Positions 24,840 to 33,295 of a DNA stretch of 64,000 nt are shown here, piece after piece. This DNA comes from an uncultured Oscillospiraceae bacterium (GTDB taxonomy: Bacteria > Bacillota > Clostridia > Oscillospirales > Ruminococcaceae). Every line of letters begins with the position of its first letter. The first letter of the stretch is position 1. A program made the translations under genes and the position numbers. The DNA lies in NCBI GenBank assembly GCA_910589145.1, contig CAJUSD010000001.1, forward strand, positions 62,001 through 126,000. Reading direction: 5' to 3'. The notes beneath the pieces were generated by a model. It saw only the letters and a program-made list of their open reading frames with translations, did not search any database and was not told where the DNA came from.

Positions 24840-26267
24840 TTACTCGGTTGTGTCCGGCGCAAAGCGGAATTTGAACGTGTAGTACATCTTCTCCAGTGCG
24901 TCAATGTCATCGGCGTAAACCACAAACCATGCGCTATCGCCCTCCGGCGCGTTGTTCGGGTCAATCTCGACATATGCCCCGGAGAGCAGCTTCTTTTCCG
25001 CTACCATCGTCTGGCATACACCGTTGGAAACCTGCACCACGGTCATCCGTCCGTCCGGGTCGTTGTTGATGCGCCCGATCAGCCCCTCCACGGTGTCGTT
25101 CAGCCGCTGGAACAGTTCAAAGCGTACTTTGGTGCGCTTGATTTTCTTCCAGCCCTCATCCTCTTTGGCGGTCGGGAGAACGAGCGTGTTCACGCCCTGC
25201 TCCACCCAGACGGTATTCGCAGAGGAAACACTGAACATCAGCACTCCCGCTTTGATTGCCCGTTCGTGCTGGTTGTTGGTCAGCATCTCGGTCAGTTCGA
25301 CCGCGCCAGTGATCGCAGCGTGGGTGATGCTCTCGTTACTCGGTGTCCCGGCGATAAGTCCGGCAATCCGGGCGGCCGCCATGTAGCCCTCGTAGACGTT
25401 CCCGCTGATGTCCACGAAGCCGTTTCCAACGTAGACGATCTGGTAATCGTTGTACGCGCTGGCGTGTTTCAGCCTGTCCTCGAAGTCCACCGTTGTCGGC
25501 TCTCCGATTACTCCCATGCAGAATGCGCCGCTGTCGTAGATGCGGTTGAGGAACAGCTGCATCACGCTCTGGATCGCCGTGTCCTCCGTGTCGATGGAGA
25601 GGACGTTCCAGCGGTAGGCTTCCAGCACCTCAAACGCCGCGCTGTACGCCGCCACGTTTACGGTCGGGTCTGTGCCGCCTGTGATTTCCACCTGATCCAC
25701 CGTTTTGAGGGCTTCGCTGCTGTCCTTGGTCTTGGTCAGGTTGAAGTAGTCGCTCCCCTTGGTCTGGAACACCGACAGCAGGGCTTCCACGCTGTTCTGC
25801 GTGTTGTCGAAGGTCAGCCGTTCCAGCTGCTCCGTCCCCTCAATAATCAGCAGTTCGCTGGTGTTCTGGTCTGCCAGCGTGGGACGGATTGTCACCGCCA
25901 GCTTCCGGCTTCCAGGGTATTTGAGCGTCAGCTGGATAACCGATTCTCCCTGCGCGTCCTCGATGTTGTAAACGCCGGGTGTGCCGCCCGTGCCGAGCCG
26001 GATGCCGTACACCAGCCGCGCCCCGCCCTTAAACTGTTCCATCGGGACGGCGGTCGTGCCGTTCTCCCCGCCATCGCCGTACTTCTTGGCGATGTCCTCG
26101 TACTGCTCCAGCACCGTTGCCTGTCCGATGGGTCCCCAGTTGGAGCGGAATACGGCGGCGCATTTCCCATCGTCAACCCCTGCGATGGGCGGTGTGCCGT
26201 AGTTCTCGTAGCGGAAATACACGCCGGGGCGCGTCTTTTTCTCGCCGATAATGAAAAACGATGCCAT
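24840..26267 (-). CDS. Contractile tail sheath protein (XkdK-like)
   Basis: A 475-residue sheath protein. The opening EKKTRPGVYFRYENYGTP, the internal GEPTTVDFEDRLKHASAYND and YEGYMAAARIAGLIAGTP, and the C-terminal NDPDGRMTVVQ-type segment are typical of Firmicutes myovirus sheaths. It shows the phage has a contractile tail. Confidence 0.95.
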   Translation of the reverse strand: MASFFIIGEKKTRPGVYFRYENYGTPPIAGVDDGKCAAVFRSNWGPIGQATVLEQYEDIAKKYGDGGENGTTAVPMEQFKGGARLVYGIRLGTGGTPGVYNIEDAQGESVIQLTLKYPGSRKLAVTIRPTLADQNTSELLIIEGTEQLERLTFDNTQNSVEALLSVFQTKGSDYFNLTKTKDSSEALKTVDQVEITGGTDPTVNVAAYSAAFEVLEAYRWNVLSIDTEDTAIQSVMQLFLNRIYDSGAFCMGVIGEPTTVDFEDRLKHASAYNDYQIVYVGNGFVDISGNVYEGYMAAARIAGLIAGTPSNESITHAAITGAVELTEMLTNNQHERAIKAGVLMFSVSSANTVWVEQGVNTLVLPTAKEDEGWKKIKRTKVRFELFQRLNDTVEGLIGRINNDPDGRMTVVQVSNGVCQTMVAEKKLLSGAYVEIDPNNAPEGDSAWFVVYADDIDALEKMYYTFKFRFAPDTTE

Positions 26268-26444
26268 TTATTTAACCTCCTTATTCAGAAATTTCTGGAT
26301 GGTTTCCCTGGCTTCCTCGACCGTTGCCGTTTCCTTGCCGGCCGTCCGCAGAGCCACGGTCACCACCTCCGGGGTCGTGCCGAAAATCGGGCGCGCCTGT
26401 GCCGCCAGTTCGGAAACCTTGTAAGTTGCCGTGTTATCAGCCAT
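26268..26444 (-). CDS. Small conserved tail-region protein
   Basis: A 58-residue protein (MADNTATYKVSELAAQAQPIF..., ending KFLNKEVK), too short for most gene callers. It overlaps the end of the upstream gene by eight bases and stops one base before the sheath start codon's triplet. The helical pattern (Y-V-EL-A...FG..PE.V..AL...TVEEA...I..F) suggests a small folded domain. Function is unknown. Confidence 0.7.
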   Translation of the reverse strand: MADNTATYKVSELAAQARPIFGTTPEVVTVALRTAGKETATVEEARETIQKFLNKEVK

Positions 26445-27378
26445 TTTTCTGTTCCTCCTTCTCTGCCAGATTGTGGTATGGGTGTATGAGTTTGATTTGG
26501 GCGGGTTCTTTCGGCGGCTGCGCCAGCACGCCGTACTGCCCGGTAAGCCCCAGCTGTCCCTCTCTCAGCGGATCAGCGTTGTGCCGGATGGTTATCCTGT
26601 TGATAAACATCGGGCTTGTGTCCGGCAGAATGATCTCCCCGTCCACCTGCGCCCTCTGGATGATCGCCTTTGTCCATTTGTTGCGCTCTGTCACGCTCTC
26701 TGCGAGGACGTGCGCCGCAAATGTCCCGGTGAACCATGTCACGGCGTAGCTTTGTCGGTTGGTGCTTGCCGTTCCCTCGAAACGCCAGTAAATCGCCGGG
26801 TTTTCGTCCGTTGGCTTCCAGATGGGCGGCATTTCGTCATAGCCGATTGCCGTCATCTTCCCGAAGTGACGCTTTGTCCACTCGTTCAGTCCCTGCACGG
26901 GATCGGGGTCTATCGTGATTTGCTCTGGAAACTCCATCAGTTCAAAGGTCACGGTCAGCCCGTAGATTTCCGGCAGTGTGTCCTGCCCCTGGCTCCCGCC
27001 GATGAAGAATTCATCCGACCGCTCCCACTCTGCGCACACGGTAGCCCGGTCGCTCCCTGTGTAAAAGGTGCCGGAGACCAGTTCCATGAGACGGGCTTCT
27101 ATTGCCCTGTCCGGGTCCTGGCCCCCGATGTCCGGGCATTCCCGGCTGCACACGATGTTGAACGTCATCGTTCCCTCTGTCTTGCGCTCCGGGTCGTGGC
27201 GCATATCCACGTTAAAGTCAAGGCGCGGGTATTTGGGCGTTCCCCATCCCGGCGTGTCATCGTGCGGGGCTTTCTGGTAAAAGAACGCTGGCTGCCCATC
27301 AAAGACCGCCAGCATTCCCCCCAGCTGTGTGTCTGCGCTTACCTGTCCCTCCACGAGCCGCCTGATGTCTGCGCTCAT
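26437..27378 (-). CDS. Probable tail terminator/completion protein, extended
   Basis: A 313-residue protein between the head-tail connector genes and the sheath, where PBSX-type phages encode the tail terminator. It has no recognised domain. Features include CSRECPDIGGQDPDRAIEARL near 75 and an aromatic-rich beta region. It is longer than usual terminators and may combine two functions. Confidence 0.6.
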   Translation of the reverse strand: MSADIRRLVEGQVSADTQLGGMLAVFDGQPAFFYQKAPHDDTPGWGTPKYPRLDFNVDMRHDPERKTEGTMTFNIVCSRECPDIGGQDPDRAIEARLMELVSGTFYTGSDRATVCAEWERSDEFFIGGSQGQDTLPEIYGLTVTFELMEFPEQITIDPDPVQGLNEWTKRHFGKMTAIGYDEMPPIWKPTDENPAIYWRFEGTASTNRQSYAVTWFTGTFAAHVLAESVTERNKWTKAIIQRAQVDGEIILPDTSPMFINRITIRHNADPLREGQLGLTGQYGVLAQPPKEPAQIKLIHPYHNLAEKEEQKNG

Positions 27379-27671
27379 GTTCCTGCGCCGCCTGTCTGCG
27401 GGGCGTTATACTCGTAGTTGACGGTCTGGAAGTCGCTTGTCCAGTAAACCTCCCACACGCCGATTGCCACATCAGCTGCCGTGATGTCGAGGTAGCTGTT
27501 GGCGTTGTTCTGCGTGTTGCAGTAAAGCACACGCAGTTTATCCGGGGTGACCTCTGTCACGAAACCGTTTCGTGCCGTGGTATCGCCCGTCCTGCGGATG
27601 CGGACGCAATCCCCGCGCTGAATCTGCGCCGTGTCGAACGCCTTGTAAGACGCATCAATAATCAGTGCCAT
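27375..27671 (-). CDS. Head-tail connector region protein, unknown
   Basis: A 98-residue beta-rich protein (MALIIDASYKAFDTAQIQRGD...). Its stop overlaps the start of the next gene (ATGA). It is probably part of the neck, by position. No family is recognised. Confidence 0.65.
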   Translation of the reverse strand: MALIIDASYKAFDTAQIQRGDCVRIRRTGDTTARNGFVTEVTPDKLRVLYCNTQNNANSYLDITAADVAIGVWEVYWTSDFQTVNYEYNAPQTGGAGT

Positions 27672-27689
27672 GCGTTCCTCCTTTCCCCC

Positions 27690-28196
27690 TTAAAAGGGTT
27701 TCTTGTAGATTTCTTTGATTTTCGGCAGGGCGCGGTCGATGACCTTTTGCTTGTAGGGTCTTGGCTTCATCTTTCCAGTGCCGTTCTCCAGCATTTCGCC
27801 CAGCAGATGCCCTCCAGCCCTCTCCTTGCTCTCGATGGCGGCTACCGCACGGAAGTGTACGCCATTCTTTTCCACATGAACGTGCGTCCCCCACGAGTTG
27901 CGGAATATCCCGGTTCTGTTCGCTGGCGATTCTCCAGGAGCCGATGCCTTGTAATGCTGTTTTGTGCCTGGCACCAGATAAACTCTCCCGTTGCGGGTTC
28001 CTCTCAAAACAAAGATTGAAGCGTTGCGCAGCTGGTTGCTTGCCCGGTATGTCCGCTGCCCCACTTCTTTCTCCAAACCTTTCAGCGTGGTTGCCACCGT
28101 CTTGCCAATGATTTGGGACGCTTGCCCCCATGCTTGACCGCTGCTTTGGGTGCTGTTCTGCCCGTGTCCTACCGCTTGCCCGTGGACGGTTGCCAT
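27690..28196 (-). CDS. HK97 gp10-like neck protein
   Basis: A 168-residue basic protein with the gp10-like order: a helical N-terminus, LRNASIFVLRG, a SPGTKQHYKASAPGESPANRTGIFRNSW-type region, and the closing RPYKQKVIDRALPKIKEIY. These proteins join the head to the tail. The start at 28196 is chosen because it overlaps the upstream stop (TGATG); the longer frame upstream has no support. Confidence 0.8.
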   Translation of the reverse strand: MATVHGQAVGHGQNSTQSSGQAWGQASQIIGKTVATTLKGLEKEVGQRTYRASNQLRNASIFVLRGTRNGRVYLVPGTKQHYKASAPGESPANRTGIFRNSWGTHVHVEKNGVHFRAVAAIESKERAGGHLLGEMLENGTGKMKPRPYKQKVIDRALPKIKEIYKKPF

Positions 28197-28552
28197 CACA
28201 CATCGCTCCTTTCCTCGCAGTAGTAAATCGTCCAGTGGTTCAGCCCTCCGGGATTGTATGGTGCCGTTTGGACAATGTACCGCATCTCTCCACGCACGAG
28301 AGAATCCCCGGCTTTGATTCCGAACGGGGCGATTCCTTGCTGGATGATCTTGTGCGTGACCGGGTGTTCCAGCTGCCGCCACCGCTCTATTTCTTCTGGT
28401 TTAGCCGCAGCGAGGACGGCTCTGATTGTGCCGAGCCGCTCTGCGCCGTTGCTTATCACTCTGCCGCTGTCAGTTCTGCGGGTTCCGTTCCTGTACACGT
28501 CAAATTCCCGCAGTCCCTGTCCCGGCATCAGGTTGATTGCACCTGTGAACAT
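28196..28552 (-). CDS. Head-tail adaptor / head closure protein
   Basis: A 118-residue protein resembling SPP1 gp16-type head closure proteins: MRYIVQTAPYNPGGLNHWTIYYC is a typical closing strand. It follows the connector gene and overlaps the gp10-like gene. Confidence 0.75.
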   Translation of the reverse strand: MFTGAINLMPGQGLREFDVYRNGTRRTDSGRVISNGAERLGTIRAVLAAAKPEEIERWRQLEHPVTHKIIQQGIAPFGIKAGDSLVRGEMRYIVQTAPYNPGGLNHWTIYYCEERSDV

Positions 28553-28564
28553 TGCGCCGCCCTC

Positions 28565-29014
28565 CTATGTGGTCATTTTGCGGAACGGGTACGGCGGTCC
28601 CTCCGAGCCGTGCATGGCTCTTGGGTTTTCCTCCATCCCTCTGTGGAAATAGGGGGGCGTGTTCTCGATGGACGGGGCGAGGGTAGGAATGGACGCGGTT
28701 GCCAGTGCCTGTTTCTTCAACGCTTCGTACATCTTTTGCCAGCGTTCTGCCCGGTCTCCGAAGTCGTACTGAAGCACATCTATCTTCGTGTTGACCTGGT
28801 ACTGCATCTTGAACAGGATTGCTTCCAGCACCGCCAGCTTTGCGAACAGCCACGCCTTTTTTCCTTCTTTCAGCCCCGTGAGCATCGCTTCGTATTCCTC
28901 ATCCGCAAGCGCACAGGTGTCTGCGCCGCCCTCTGTCTGCGTATCGCCGAGTTCAAAGCGCATCTGGTCTTTTCCCCGCGCCTTGATTTGGGTGGGGTCG
29001 TAGCTGTATGTCAT
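28565..29014 (-). CDS. Head-tail connector (adaptor) protein
   Basis: A 149-residue, mostly helical protein (MRFELGDTQ near 17, LADEEYEAML, WLFAKLAVLEAILFKMQYQV) with the usual pattern of gp15/gp6-like adaptors that sit under the portal. A Pro-rich C-terminal tail follows. Confidence 0.82.
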   Translation of the reverse strand: MTYSYDPTQIKARGKDQMRFELGDTQTEGGADTCALADEEYEAMLTGLKEGKKAWLFAKLAVLEAILFKMQYQVNTKIDVLQYDFGDRAERWQKMYEALKKQALATASIPTLAPSIENTPPYFHRGMEENPRAMHGSEGPPYPFRKMTT

Positions 29015-29023
29015 GCTGTCCCC

Positions 29024-29608
29024 CTATTCTCTGTGCGACCGGGAATGGGCGGCGAGACCTTGCTGCGACTGGAATTTCCTGCCGCAGACCTCGCAGACGA
29101 ATTCTCCCACTGTCCCGTTGATCAGGTCAGCGGCGGTCAGTCCGCCTGTTGCCCCCTCTGCGCCGTCAGAATTGCCCTCTGCCGCGTCTGCGGCTTCTCC
29201 CTGGGTGTTTTCCTTGTCGGTGTCCTCCCCGCCCTCCTGCGGCTTCTCTGCGCCGCTCTGCGGGTCAGAATTGCCCTCTCCTGCGCTTCCCGTTTCGGGT
29301 TGGGTGTTTCCCTCTCCCTCGCTGTCCGCGCCATCTTGCGGCTCTCCTGCGCCCCCCTGCTGGGGCGTGGTCTCTTCCTGGGGATTTACCTCTCCCTCGC
29401 CTTGACCGCCGCCTGTGGGCGGCTGCGTGTCCTCCTGCGGGGGTTCTGCGCCGGGGGGAGCGTCCGGGAGGTCAACGCAGAGGATTCTCCCCATCTCGAT
29501 AAGCCGCCGCCCCATCTGGGGAGAGATCACCCCATCCGGGATGACCTCTCCCACTTTGTAGTTCCTGTCGAAGCGCACGGGCTTGTTTGCGATATACGCC
29601 TTTGCCAT
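29024..29608 (-). CDS. Head-region protein with acidic linker and C2H2 zinc finger
   Basis: A 194-residue protein in three parts: a 45-residue N-terminal domain (MAKAYIANKPVRFDRNYKVGE...GRRLIEMGRI), common next to phage capsid genes; a roughly 110-residue disordered, Glu/Gly/Gln/Pro-rich acidic linker; and a C-terminal classical C2H2 finger (CEVCGRKF...LAAHSRSH, spacing C-x2-C-x12-H-x3-H). The combination in a virion gene block is unusual. It could bind capsid and nucleic acid. Confidence 0.75.
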   Translation of the reverse strand: MAKAYIANKPVRFDRNYKVGEVIPDGVISPQMGRRLIEMGRILCVDLPDAPPGAEPPQEDTQPPTGGGQGEGEVNPQEETTPQQGGAGEPQDGADSEGEGNTQPETGSAGEGNSDPQSGAEKPQEGGEDTDKENTQGEAADAAEGNSDGAEGATGGLTAADLINGTVGEFVCEVCGRKFQSQQGLAAHSRSHRE

Positions 29609-29623
29609 AAAATCACCCCCTGA

Positions 29624-30667
29624 TTAAAGCGAGAAGCTGTCGCTCACTGCCCCCTTGAGGAACACGCCGAGGTCTGCGGAGGTGATCTCCGGGTCGGTGC
29701 AGAGAAGCCCCTCGATAAACTCCGTATGGGTGGATTCCTCGCCGGGGTACTGCTGGACGGAGGTGTACTGCCCGTTGCCCAGCATATCCCAGGTGAAGGT
29801 GTACCCTGCGCTGGGTTCGTCAATGCTGGGCGCGCTGGTGGTGTAAACGAGCAGGGCATCGTTCGGGTTGCAGATGAATTCCATCTTGTCTGCCGCTCCG
29901 ATGGGCGCAGCGTTGTGGACGCTCTCTGCCACCACGATTTCGTCCAGCCCGAAAAGTTGCGCCAGAACATTCACGGTCACGCTTGCCGGGTTCGCTTCGC
30001 TGCCCTGGTACTTGATGCGCTCCAAAATGGAGGGGTTGACCGTGAGGGCGGTGAATACGTTTGCGCCCAGCACCATCTTGTTCGGCTTGCGAAGCCCGGA
30101 CAGGAGCATCCGGGTTCTCAGCTGGTGGAAGAAGGTCACGGGGTCGCTGTTCTCGTTGTCAAACTGATAAAACTCGTTTGCCCCTGCGGTGCCGGTGTTG
30201 ATGCCCTTATAGACATGGGTCCAGCTGTCCGGGTTGAAATACTTTCCCGCCCAGATGCGGTCGAGGTGGATGTTCATCTGCTCGGCCACCCAACGCACCT
30301 TGCTCCGGCGCGGGTCGATGACGGCGGGGGCGTTCGTCCGCTGGAAGTCCAGCGTGCTGATCTGGTCTACGCCCGTGATTACCTGGTCTACGGTGCAGTG
30401 ATAGAATTTATCCCGCTTGCCGTAGATACCCGGTGCGACATGGCCGAATTCCGGCTTGCGGCTCATGTTGTCCCGCGCCAGATCGCCCTTGTCAAACTCG
30501 TAATAGTGCGCCGAGGAAGTCGGCACGGGGACGATGGGGAATACCTTTCGCGCCACGAATCCCGCCATGTTCTGGAAGTAGGACAGGCAGATGTTCGTCA
30601 GATAAAGGTGCGGCTTAAACACCCCTTTCTGGATGCTGGCCGCCAGTTCCTGTGTAGTGAGTGCCAT
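29624..30667 (-). CDS. Major capsid protein (gpE-like)
   Basis: A 347-residue protein with the HK97-fold gpE-type pattern: GFVARKVFPIVPVPTSSAHYYEFDKGD near 37, RRSKVRWVAEQMNIHLDRIWA near 119, and LRKPNKMVLGANVFTALTVNPSI near 192. It follows the scaffold and decoration genes in the usual order. Confidence 0.9.
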   Translation of the reverse strand: MALTTQELAASIQKGVFKPHLYLTNICLSYFQNMAGFVARKVFPIVPVPTSSAHYYEFDKGDLARDNMSRKPEFGHVAPGIYGKRDKFYHCTVDQVITGVDQISTLDFQRTNAPAVIDPRRSKVRWVAEQMNIHLDRIWAGKYFNPDSWTHVYKGINTGTAGANEFYQFDNENSDPVTFFHQLRTRMLLSGLRKPNKMVLGANVFTALTVNPSILERIKYQGSEANPASVTVNVLAQLFGLDEIVVAESVHNAAPIGAADKMEFICNPNDALLVYTTSAPSIDEPSAGYTFTWDMLGNGQYTSVQQYPGEESTHTEFIEGLLCTDPEITSADLGVFLKGAVSDSFSL

Positions 30668-30693
30668 TGTTTATTTCCTCCTTTGCCCTTTCT

Positions 30694-31128
30694 TTAGTTG
30701 CCGCCGCTGGCGGCTTTCTCGTAGCCGCTCTTGGTCATCTGGATTTGTACCAGTTCCCCTGCGGCTGTGGTGGCGGTCATGGCGATGCCGAGAATGAAAT
30801 TCCCCGCAGCCGCCTTTTGAACTGCGCCTGTAGTGGTGGCGGTCAGGTGTTCGCCTTTCTTGATGGCCCCGCCAGCCAGTGCCAGCCCGATGTCCTTAAT
30901 CAGAACATCGACTTCGGTTCCAGCCTTGGACACGCCACTATCGTTCGCCGCCGTGTCGCTGAGAAGGATGCCGATGGCGGGGTCTCCGTCTGCGGCGGGG
31001 AGGATCAGCTTCCCTTCTGCGTCATAGGTCACCGCCTTGTGCGGAGCGTCCGTCACGTCTGCCGCCAGCACGTCCCGAATGGTCGCGCTGTTGTTCATAA
31101 ATGCGTTCAGATACTGCTTGTCTGCCAT
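30694..31128 (-). CDS. Capsid decoration/stabilising protein (DUF2190-like)
   Basis: A 144-residue Ala/Gly-rich protein whose centre (GDPAIGILLSDTAANDSGV...VLIKDIGLALAGGAIKKGE, then NFILGIAMTATTAAGELVQIQM) matches the capsid cement proteins of gpD/DUF2190 type. It is encoded between scaffold and capsid genes. Confidence 0.85.
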   Translation of the reverse strand: MADKQYLNAFMNNSATIRDVLAADVTDAPHKAVTYDAEGKLILPAADGDPAIGILLSDTAANDSGVSKAGTEVDVLIKDIGLALAGGAIKKGEHLTATTTGAVQKAAAGNFILGIAMTATTAAGELVQIQMTKSGYEKAASGGN

Positions 31129-31134
31129 TTTTCC

Positions 31135-31776
31135 TTACCTCCCCATGTATTCCGCTTCGTACTGCGCCGCCAGTTCGGGGTTTTCCTCGAACGCCTTGAT
31201 GATAGCGTCAGGGGAGGACAGCCCGTCCGCAGCGGCTTTCTGCAGTTCCTGCGCCTTGATGCCGATGGTCTGCGTGGTGCCGGCACTGCCCTGACGGTTG
31301 CTGCCGATTTCCCCGAACAGGCCGCTCTTGTTCAGCGTGGTCAGGCTCTCATCCAGCAGGGCGATGTAATCATCGTAGAATGTGCCGCCAGCTTTCTTGA
31401 GGTCGTACAGCTTCGCCGCCAGTTCCGTGGCGTTCTTCCCCAGCGGCTCGTATTTCTTTGCCACAGAGGTGAGCCGCTCGACCTCAAGGCTCTTTCTCAT
31501 GGCTTCCAGTTCCTCGTTCTGCCGTTTGGTGAGTTCCTGGAAGTCAGCCAGTGCCTTTGCCACCTCCGGGTGGAGTTCGCTCCCGCCGCCCTGCGCCACG
31601 GGTGCGGGGGTGACGGGGGGCTGTGCGCCCTTTTCTACGCCGCCCTCCGGCGCGGCCGGCTCTGCGCCGCCAGCGGCGGCTCCCTGTCCGTCCCCGTCAG
31701 GAATCCCATACCTCTTTTCGAGGTCGGCGAGTGCAGCCAGTTCCTCCGGGGTCATCTTGCTCTTGTCAATTTTCAT
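31135..31776 (-). CDS. Nested short scaffold form (internal start)
   Basis: An in-frame ATG at 31776 is preceded by AGGAGG at a spacing of 11 bases and would start MKIDKSKMTPEELAALADLEK. The 213-residue product would contain the coiled scaffold region without the XkdF-derived N-terminus. It is supported only by the ribosome site and by analogy with nested scaffolds. Confidence 0.5.
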   Translation of the reverse strand: MKIDKSKMTPEELAALADLEKRYGIPDGDGQGAAAGGAEPAAPEGGVEKGAQPPVTPAPVAQGGGSELHPEVAKALADFQELTKRQNEELEAMRKSLEVERLTSVAKKYEPLGKNATELAAKLYDLKKAGGTFYDDYIALLDESLTTLNKSGLFGEIGSNRQGSAGTTQTIGIKAQELQKAAADGLSSPDAIIKAFEENPELAAQYEAEYMGR

Positions 31777-32364
31777 GGTATCCACTACCTCCTTCTCAAT
31801 TTTGCCGCTCTGCGGCTGTGTCGGATCATCGCCGAGATTGTACTGCCCCAGCAGTTTTGCCAAGGCTTCCTGTTGCGCCGTGGATTTCTGGATTCCGGCT
31901 TCGCTCTGCGGAGTGTCCATCTGTTTCCCGGCTGCCCACGCCCCTACTGCGCCCTTGACGGTTTCGGCGAATTCGTCCAGGCTTTGCAGCATGAGGGCTT
32001 TTTTCTTTTCTGCGTCCAGCGTGTCATCGCACAAAATGGAGCAGAAACTGTCCGAAAGCGCATAGCAGTTGTCGAACATCTCACTGGTAACGTGCCGCAT
32101 TTGTTCCCGGTTGAGACTTGCGCCGAACGTCTGCGCTTCCTTTTCCACATCATCAACAGGGTTTTCCTCCTGCCCGTCCGTTCCCGTTGCATCCTCGAAG
32201 CCTTTTTTGAGCCAGCGGAGGAATTTCTGGAACAGCCCCATGTCTGGGTCTGTTTCCTGCGGCTGTTCCCCGCGCTTGAACAGGCGAATGTGAGCGTCTG
32301 GGTTGGCTCCCCGGTCTACGAGGTCTACGCTGGTTACGGACAGATTCTTCAGTTTGGTTGCCAT
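31135..32364 (-). CDS. Prohead scaffold, XkdF C-terminal type, with nested internal start
   Basis: A 409-residue protein. It starts with SVTSVDLVDRGANPDAHI, a segment normally found at the C-terminal side of XkdF proteases, and continues with charged helices and a Gly/Pro/Ala-rich linker. A coiled C-terminal scaffold region (about 250-409) follows. An AGGAGG site precedes an in-frame ATG at 31776, which would give a 213-residue short form, like the nested C/Nu3 genes of lambda. It is encoded two bases after the protease gene, so the two halves of the usual XkdF protein are split here. Confidence 0.78.
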   Translation of the reverse strand: MATKLKNLSVTSVDLVDRGANPDAHIRLFKRGEQPQETDPDMGLFQKFLRWLKKGFEDATGTDGQEENPVDDVEKEAQTFGASLNREQMRHVTSEMFDNCYALSDSFCSILCDDTLDAEKKKALMLQSLDEFAETVKGAVGAWAAGKQMDTPQSEAGIQKSTAQQEALAKLLGQYNLGDDPTQPQSGKIEKEVVDTMKIDKSKMTPEELAALADLEKRYGIPDGDGQGAAAGGAEPAAPEGGVEKGAQPPVTPAPVAQGGGSELHPEVAKALADFQELTKRQNEELEAMRKSLEVERLTSVAKKYEPLGKNATELAAKLYDLKKAGGTFYDDYIALLDESLTTLNKSGLFGEIGSNRQGSAGTTQTIGIKAQELQKAAADGLSSPDAIIKAFEENPELAAQYEAEYMGR

Positions 32365-32366
32365 CG

Positions 32367-32822
32367 CTACTTCTCACCTCCCTCCATCGGTTCCCGTATC
32401 GCCCTGCCCTCGATGGAGAACATGGTGTACTCGCCGTTTTTTATCTTCTCCCAGACTTCATCGTCTGTGATTTTGAAGCCGATCCACCAGCCCTGCGGCA
32501 GAGCGTCCTGCGGGATTCCGAGGGCGTTTGCCTTTTCCTTGGTGAATACGATACTTTCAATCACTTGCCCGATGCCGCCGCGCCTGTGCATCTCTCCGGC
32601 TGTCCCGAATTCTGCCACATACTCGTATGCGGCGTTCTCCAGTTCCTCGGTGTCGATTGCGTCCTGCTGCCAGTCTACAATCTGTTCGCCGTCCACCCGG
32701 ACTGCCACGTTCGCCCAGCCGAACACGAGCCGTTTGTCATCGTCCGATTTCATCACCGTCAGGGTGTTTTTCTGCGGCTGCGCCCGTGCCTTTGTCAGCT
32801 GGTTGTAGGTCTTTGCTGCCAT
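32367..32822 (-). CDS. Prohead maturation protease, XkdF-type
   Basis: A 151-residue serine-protease-like protein (LVFGWANVAVRVDGEQIVDWQQDAI near 35; MHRRGGIGQVIESIVFTKEK; NGEYTMFSIEGRAI) of the phage XkdF family that trims scaffold and capsid. The start at 32822 is chosen because GGAGGG lies six bases ahead; the upstream ATG abuts the site. Confidence 0.85.
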   Translation of the reverse strand: MAAKTYNQLTKARAQPQKNTLTVMKSDDDKRLVFGWANVAVRVDGEQIVDWQQDAIDTEELENAAYEYVAEFGTAGEMHRRGGIGQVIESIVFTKEKANALGIPQDALPQGWWIGFKITDDEVWEKIKNGEYTMFSIEGRAIREPMEGGEK

Positions 32823-32884
32823 GTGCATCCCTCCGTTTCTGTTTTACGGTTTATTGGTATATCCGTGTTGTCTAAATCCCGCGC

Positions 32885-32913
32885 AAAAAAGCCGGGCAGA
32901 TGCCGGGGCTTTC
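32885..32913 (-). terminator. Hairpin with T run inside the late operon
   Basis: On the minus strand an imperfect stem (AAAGCC...GGCTTT, with inner GGC/GCC) is followed by six T (32890-32885). It sits between the candidate immunity gene and the protease gene and could reduce read-through into the capsid genes or act as an mRNA-processing site. Confidence 0.45.
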
Positions 32914-33282
32914 TCACTCCAGATTACGGTAAAATTCTATCAGTTCCTCGGTGTTGCTGACTTCCGCGAGGACGCTTTCGCCGCCGTCCATGCAGATTTT
33001 GCAGAATTCGTCCCGGAAGTTCTCATAGGTGAGTTCGACAAACTCCCACTCTCCGGGGGCGTATGCGTCTTTGTCCGCGATGAAGGTGAAGCCTGTCGCA
33101 GTCTTTTTCCCCAGCTTGCCCTTTATCATGTGCGGGTGTCTCGGCGGGGAAACAAAGCAAATCCCTTTGAAACCATGATAGTCCGGGTCTACCTTCAGCG
33201 CAAAGTCAAAGAATTTCTTTTCTCCGGGCAATCGGTAGGCGTAGAGCTTCCCGTTGTCCACGATGCCTGTCTGCTTTGCCAT
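32914..33282 (-). CDS. Small protein directly downstream of the MuF gene (candidate immunity protein)
   Basis: A 122-residue protein (MAKQTGIVDNGKLYAYRLPGE..., ending NTEELIEFYRNLE) of unknown family. GAGAGGTGAG precedes the chosen ATG. It lies 13 bases after the 1117-residue MuF gene, exactly where MuF polymorphic-toxin loci carry their immunity gene. The acidic C-terminal half would suit a toxin-binding partner, but a structural role is equally possible. Confidence 0.6.
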   Translation of the reverse strand: MAKQTGIVDNGKLYAYRLPGEKKFFDFALKVDPDYHGFKGICFVSPPRHPHMIKGKLGKKTATGFTFIADKDAYAPGEWEFVELTYENFRDEFCKICMDGGESVLAEVSNTEELIEFYRNLE

Positions 33283-33295
33283 GTCGCTCACCTCT

